7,261 nucleotides of DNA from Chryseobacterium sp. UBA6632. GTDB taxonomy: Bacteria > Bacteroidota > Bacteroidia > Flavobacteriales > Weeksellaceae. The notes under the pieces are model-generated. The model was not told the DNA's origin, made no database searches, and was given only the letters and a program-made list of their open reading frames with translations. Numbering within the stretch: position 1 is the stretch's first letter; every line of letters begins with the position of its first letter. Positions 5,996 to 7,261 of this stretch are shown here, piece by piece. Made by a program: the position numbers and the translations under genes. The stretch lies in NCBI GenBank assembly GCA_002455915.1, contig DKLU01000194.1, positions 1 through 7,261 on the forward strand, in the 5' to 3' direction.

Positions 5996-6064
5996 GGAAG
6001 TTAGAAGATGGAGGCTGGAAGTTTATGCAGCACAAAAACTTCCAGCATCCATCTTCCAGCATCA
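5996..6064. repeat. Large hairpin built from imperfect 7-base repeats between convergent genes
   Basis: Bases 6004-6024 pair with 6036-6056 over 21 positions with one mismatch (6013 with 6047) around an 11-base loop; weaker pairing continues outward to 6000/6060. The left arm is four phased heptamers (GGAAGTT, AGAAGAT, GGAGGCT, GGAAGTT; 5996-6023). The right arm is four inverted ones (AACTTCC, AGCATCC, ATCTTCC, AGCATCA; 6037-6064). It fills the 86-base gap between two convergent stop codons. Neither strand has a U-run directly after the stem, so it is not a standard intrinsic terminator, though such a strong stem could protect 3' ends or block read-through from both sides. Confidence 0.8.
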
Positions 6065-6070
6065 AGCTAA

Positions 6071-7138
6071 TTAATCTTCTAAAGCATAGACTGCAAAACT
6101 TGCCAACCAGTGATCACCACCGTAATTTCCTTGGAATAATAATGGAAGGCCGTTGTTTAGAAATACGGTTGCTGTTTTTTGGAATTCTTTTTTTAATGGA
6201 TGATTATCAGGAAGAGATTTTGCAATACCTTTCATACACCAAGCCTTTGTGAACGATAAACCAACCAAATGAACGGTTTGATAATCTGACAAATCACTTA
6301 CAACCGGAATTTTTTCAATATTCTCAAGGCTTCGTTTTTCGTAGAAATTATTTAACCAGGAAACAAATTCTTTTTGGGGTAAAACTCTTCGCATTAAATC
6401 GGCAATTTCCAGACTTGGCGAAAAGAAATCAGAACCATCCGGCTCAAGGTAAGCTGGAGTTTTCGTATTATTTAAATAAAAATATTTAGCCTTTTCTATT
6501 AACTGGTTTTCAAACGCTTTGTCGCCTGTTGCCCTTGCCCAATCTAATGCAAAAACCATCGCAAAGGCAGTATTCGGGTGAACTCCCGTTCTGTTTGGAT
6601 AGGTTTGTTTTGGTAAAAAAGTTTTCCAGGAAGCCAGAATTTTATCCGTCAAAGGTTTTAGATTTTGATGCCAAATTTTTGCTTTTGGATTGTCCCAAGT
6701 TGCTAATTCTTCATCCAACTTCAGCAGCCAAGCCCAGCCGTAGGTTCTTTCAAAAGTTACCGTCAGTTGAAATTTGGTGAAATAATCTGCTTCTGTCTGA
6801 AGATTTTCTTTTTTAAATGAATTATCAAGAATATTTTCAATGTCTTTTGCAATCGATAAGTTGGGTTTTGTTTTTAATAAACGAACCAACATCCAATGCC
6901 CATGCACTGAGCTGTGCCAATCGAAACAGCCATAAAAACTAGGGTGCAGATCTTTTGGGGTTAAAGGAACTTCACCCGCATTATTAATAATATGCGCTGT
7001 TTTGTTCGGGTATTCCTGATTGATGCAATGAAGTGGTTTTTCGGATAATTTAATCGCCATTTCGTCTGTCAGCTTCGGAACTTCCTGTGCGAACATCGAA
7101 AATGGTAAAAATAGGATAACTAAAAGACTCTTTTTCAT
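6071..7138 (-). CDS. Exported DUF2891-family protein, function unknown
   Basis: I recognise this as a DUF2891 member; no reaction is established for the family. The 355-residue protein begins with a signal peptide (about 1-18: MKKS, a hydrophobic core, ending MFA before QE), so it is exported to the periplasm or beyond. Conserved-looking blocks in order are HPSFYGCFDWHSSVHGHWML (65-84), FERTYGWAWLLKL (129-141), YPNRTGVHPNTAFAM (180-194), EPDGSDFFSPSLEIADLMRR (232-251) and GGDHWLASFAVYAL (340-353). The many Trp, His and Asp residues in helical repeats recall alpha/alpha-toroid carbohydrate-active proteins, which suggests but does not prove a sugar-related role. Length is complete, starting at ATG 7138 and ending TAA next to the heptamer hairpin. 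It stands alone in the window and converges with the Mpo1-like gene, so context gives no function. Confidence 0.88.
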   Translation of the reverse strand: MKKSLLVILFLPFSMFAQEVPKLTDEMAIKLSEKPLHCINQEYPNKTAHIINNAGEVPLTPKDLHPSFYGCFDWHSSVHGHWMLVRLLKTKPNLSIAKDIENILDNSFKKENLQTEADYFTKFQLTVTFERTYGWAWLLKLDEELATWDNPKAKIWHQNLKPLTDKILASWKTFLPKQTYPNRTGVHPNTAFAMVFALDWARATGDKAFENQLIEKAKYFYLNNTKTPAYLEPDGSDFFSPSLEIADLMRRVLPQKEFVSWLNNFYEKRSLENIEKIPVVSDLSDYQTVHLVGLSFTKAWCMKGIAKSLPDNHPLKKEFQKTATVFLNNGLPLLFQGNYGGDHWLASFAVYALED

Positions 7139-7261
7139 TCAATAAAAATATAAAATAAATTCAATTTTTAGCAGTTTCCGGTCATGTAAAGAATAGATTT
7201 ATAAATTCATTCCCCTAAAATTCAATTGTTCTTTAAAATTTCAATCTGTTTCGGTTTTTAC
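7139..7261. other. Upstream region of the DUF2891 gene, nothing defensible seen
   Basis: These 123 bases are very AT-rich and reach the window edge. I looked on the minus strand for TAnnTTTG with an upstream TTTG and found no good match; the closest, around TATTCTTTAC, lacks the final G. No gene, RNA or hairpin stands out. The promoter is either degenerate or used by another sigma factor. Confidence 0.35.

Noticed and set aside
5989..6252. Plus-strand frame starting in the heptamer hairpin and running into the DUF2891 gene
   Set aside because: Its first part is repeat sequence and the rest is antisense to a complete conserved gene.
6529..6780. Plus-strand frame antisense to the DUF2891 gene
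   Set aside because: It overlaps conserved blocks of the real protein and has no independent evidence.
1..7261. CRISPR array, tRNA, rRNA, insertion sequence or phage gene
   Set aside because: I saw no regularly spaced direct repeats of CRISPR size, no cloverleaf candidates, no transposase or integrase motifs, and no terminal repeats with target duplications.

Overview
The window looks like chromosomal DNA from a low-GC member of the Bacteroidota, most likely Flavobacteriia of the Chryseobacterium/Elizabethkingia kind. The pointers are an AT-rich base composition, two promoters matching the Bacteroidota consensus (TTTG about 19-20 bases before TAnnTTTG), weak or absent Shine-Dalgarno sequences, Lys/Asn/Ile-rich proteins and the gene families present. 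Genus is an inference from composition and style, not from a search.

The core (about 143-5476) is a complete tripartite efflux module with its regulator, all on the minus strand. In transcription order it holds an AraC-family regulator (5440-4595), a TolC-type outer membrane channel (4505-3195), an EmrA/HlyD-type periplasmic adaptor (3057-1942) and a 14-helix EmrB/DHA2-like major facilitator permease (1796-204). Together these would form a continuous pump from the cytoplasm through both membranes; the substrate cannot be read from sequence. A consensus promoter lies just before the channel gene. An 18-bp near-perfect palindrome covers its -33 element, and an intrinsic terminator (183-143) follows the permease gene, so the three pump genes read as one transcription unit. 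The regulator has its own promoter, placed so close to its ATG that the mRNA would be nearly leaderless. Its -33 region shares a 9-mer with the channel promoter, which hints that one regulator acts at both.

To the right, a plus-strand Mpo1-like (DUF962) membrane protein gene (5511-5984) diverges from the regulator gene. It converges on a minus-strand gene for an exported DUF2891 protein of unknown function (7138-6071). The 86 bases between these convergent genes hold a large hairpin whose arms are imperfect 7-base repeats. The last 123 bases upstream of the DUF2891 gene show no feature I can defend.

The intergenic gaps hold several repeat-like structures: a GC-rich palindrome near the left edge (28-72), 7-base repeats running over the adaptor stop codon (1913-1947), a possible dispersed repeat between channel and adaptor (3101-3180), and the 7-base inverted repeat at 5996-6064. 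The proteins belong to known families. The least explained elements are the operator/promoter arrangement and the heptamer repeats. I see no clear sign of a wholly new multi-gene system, RNA gene, CRISPR array or insertion sequence.
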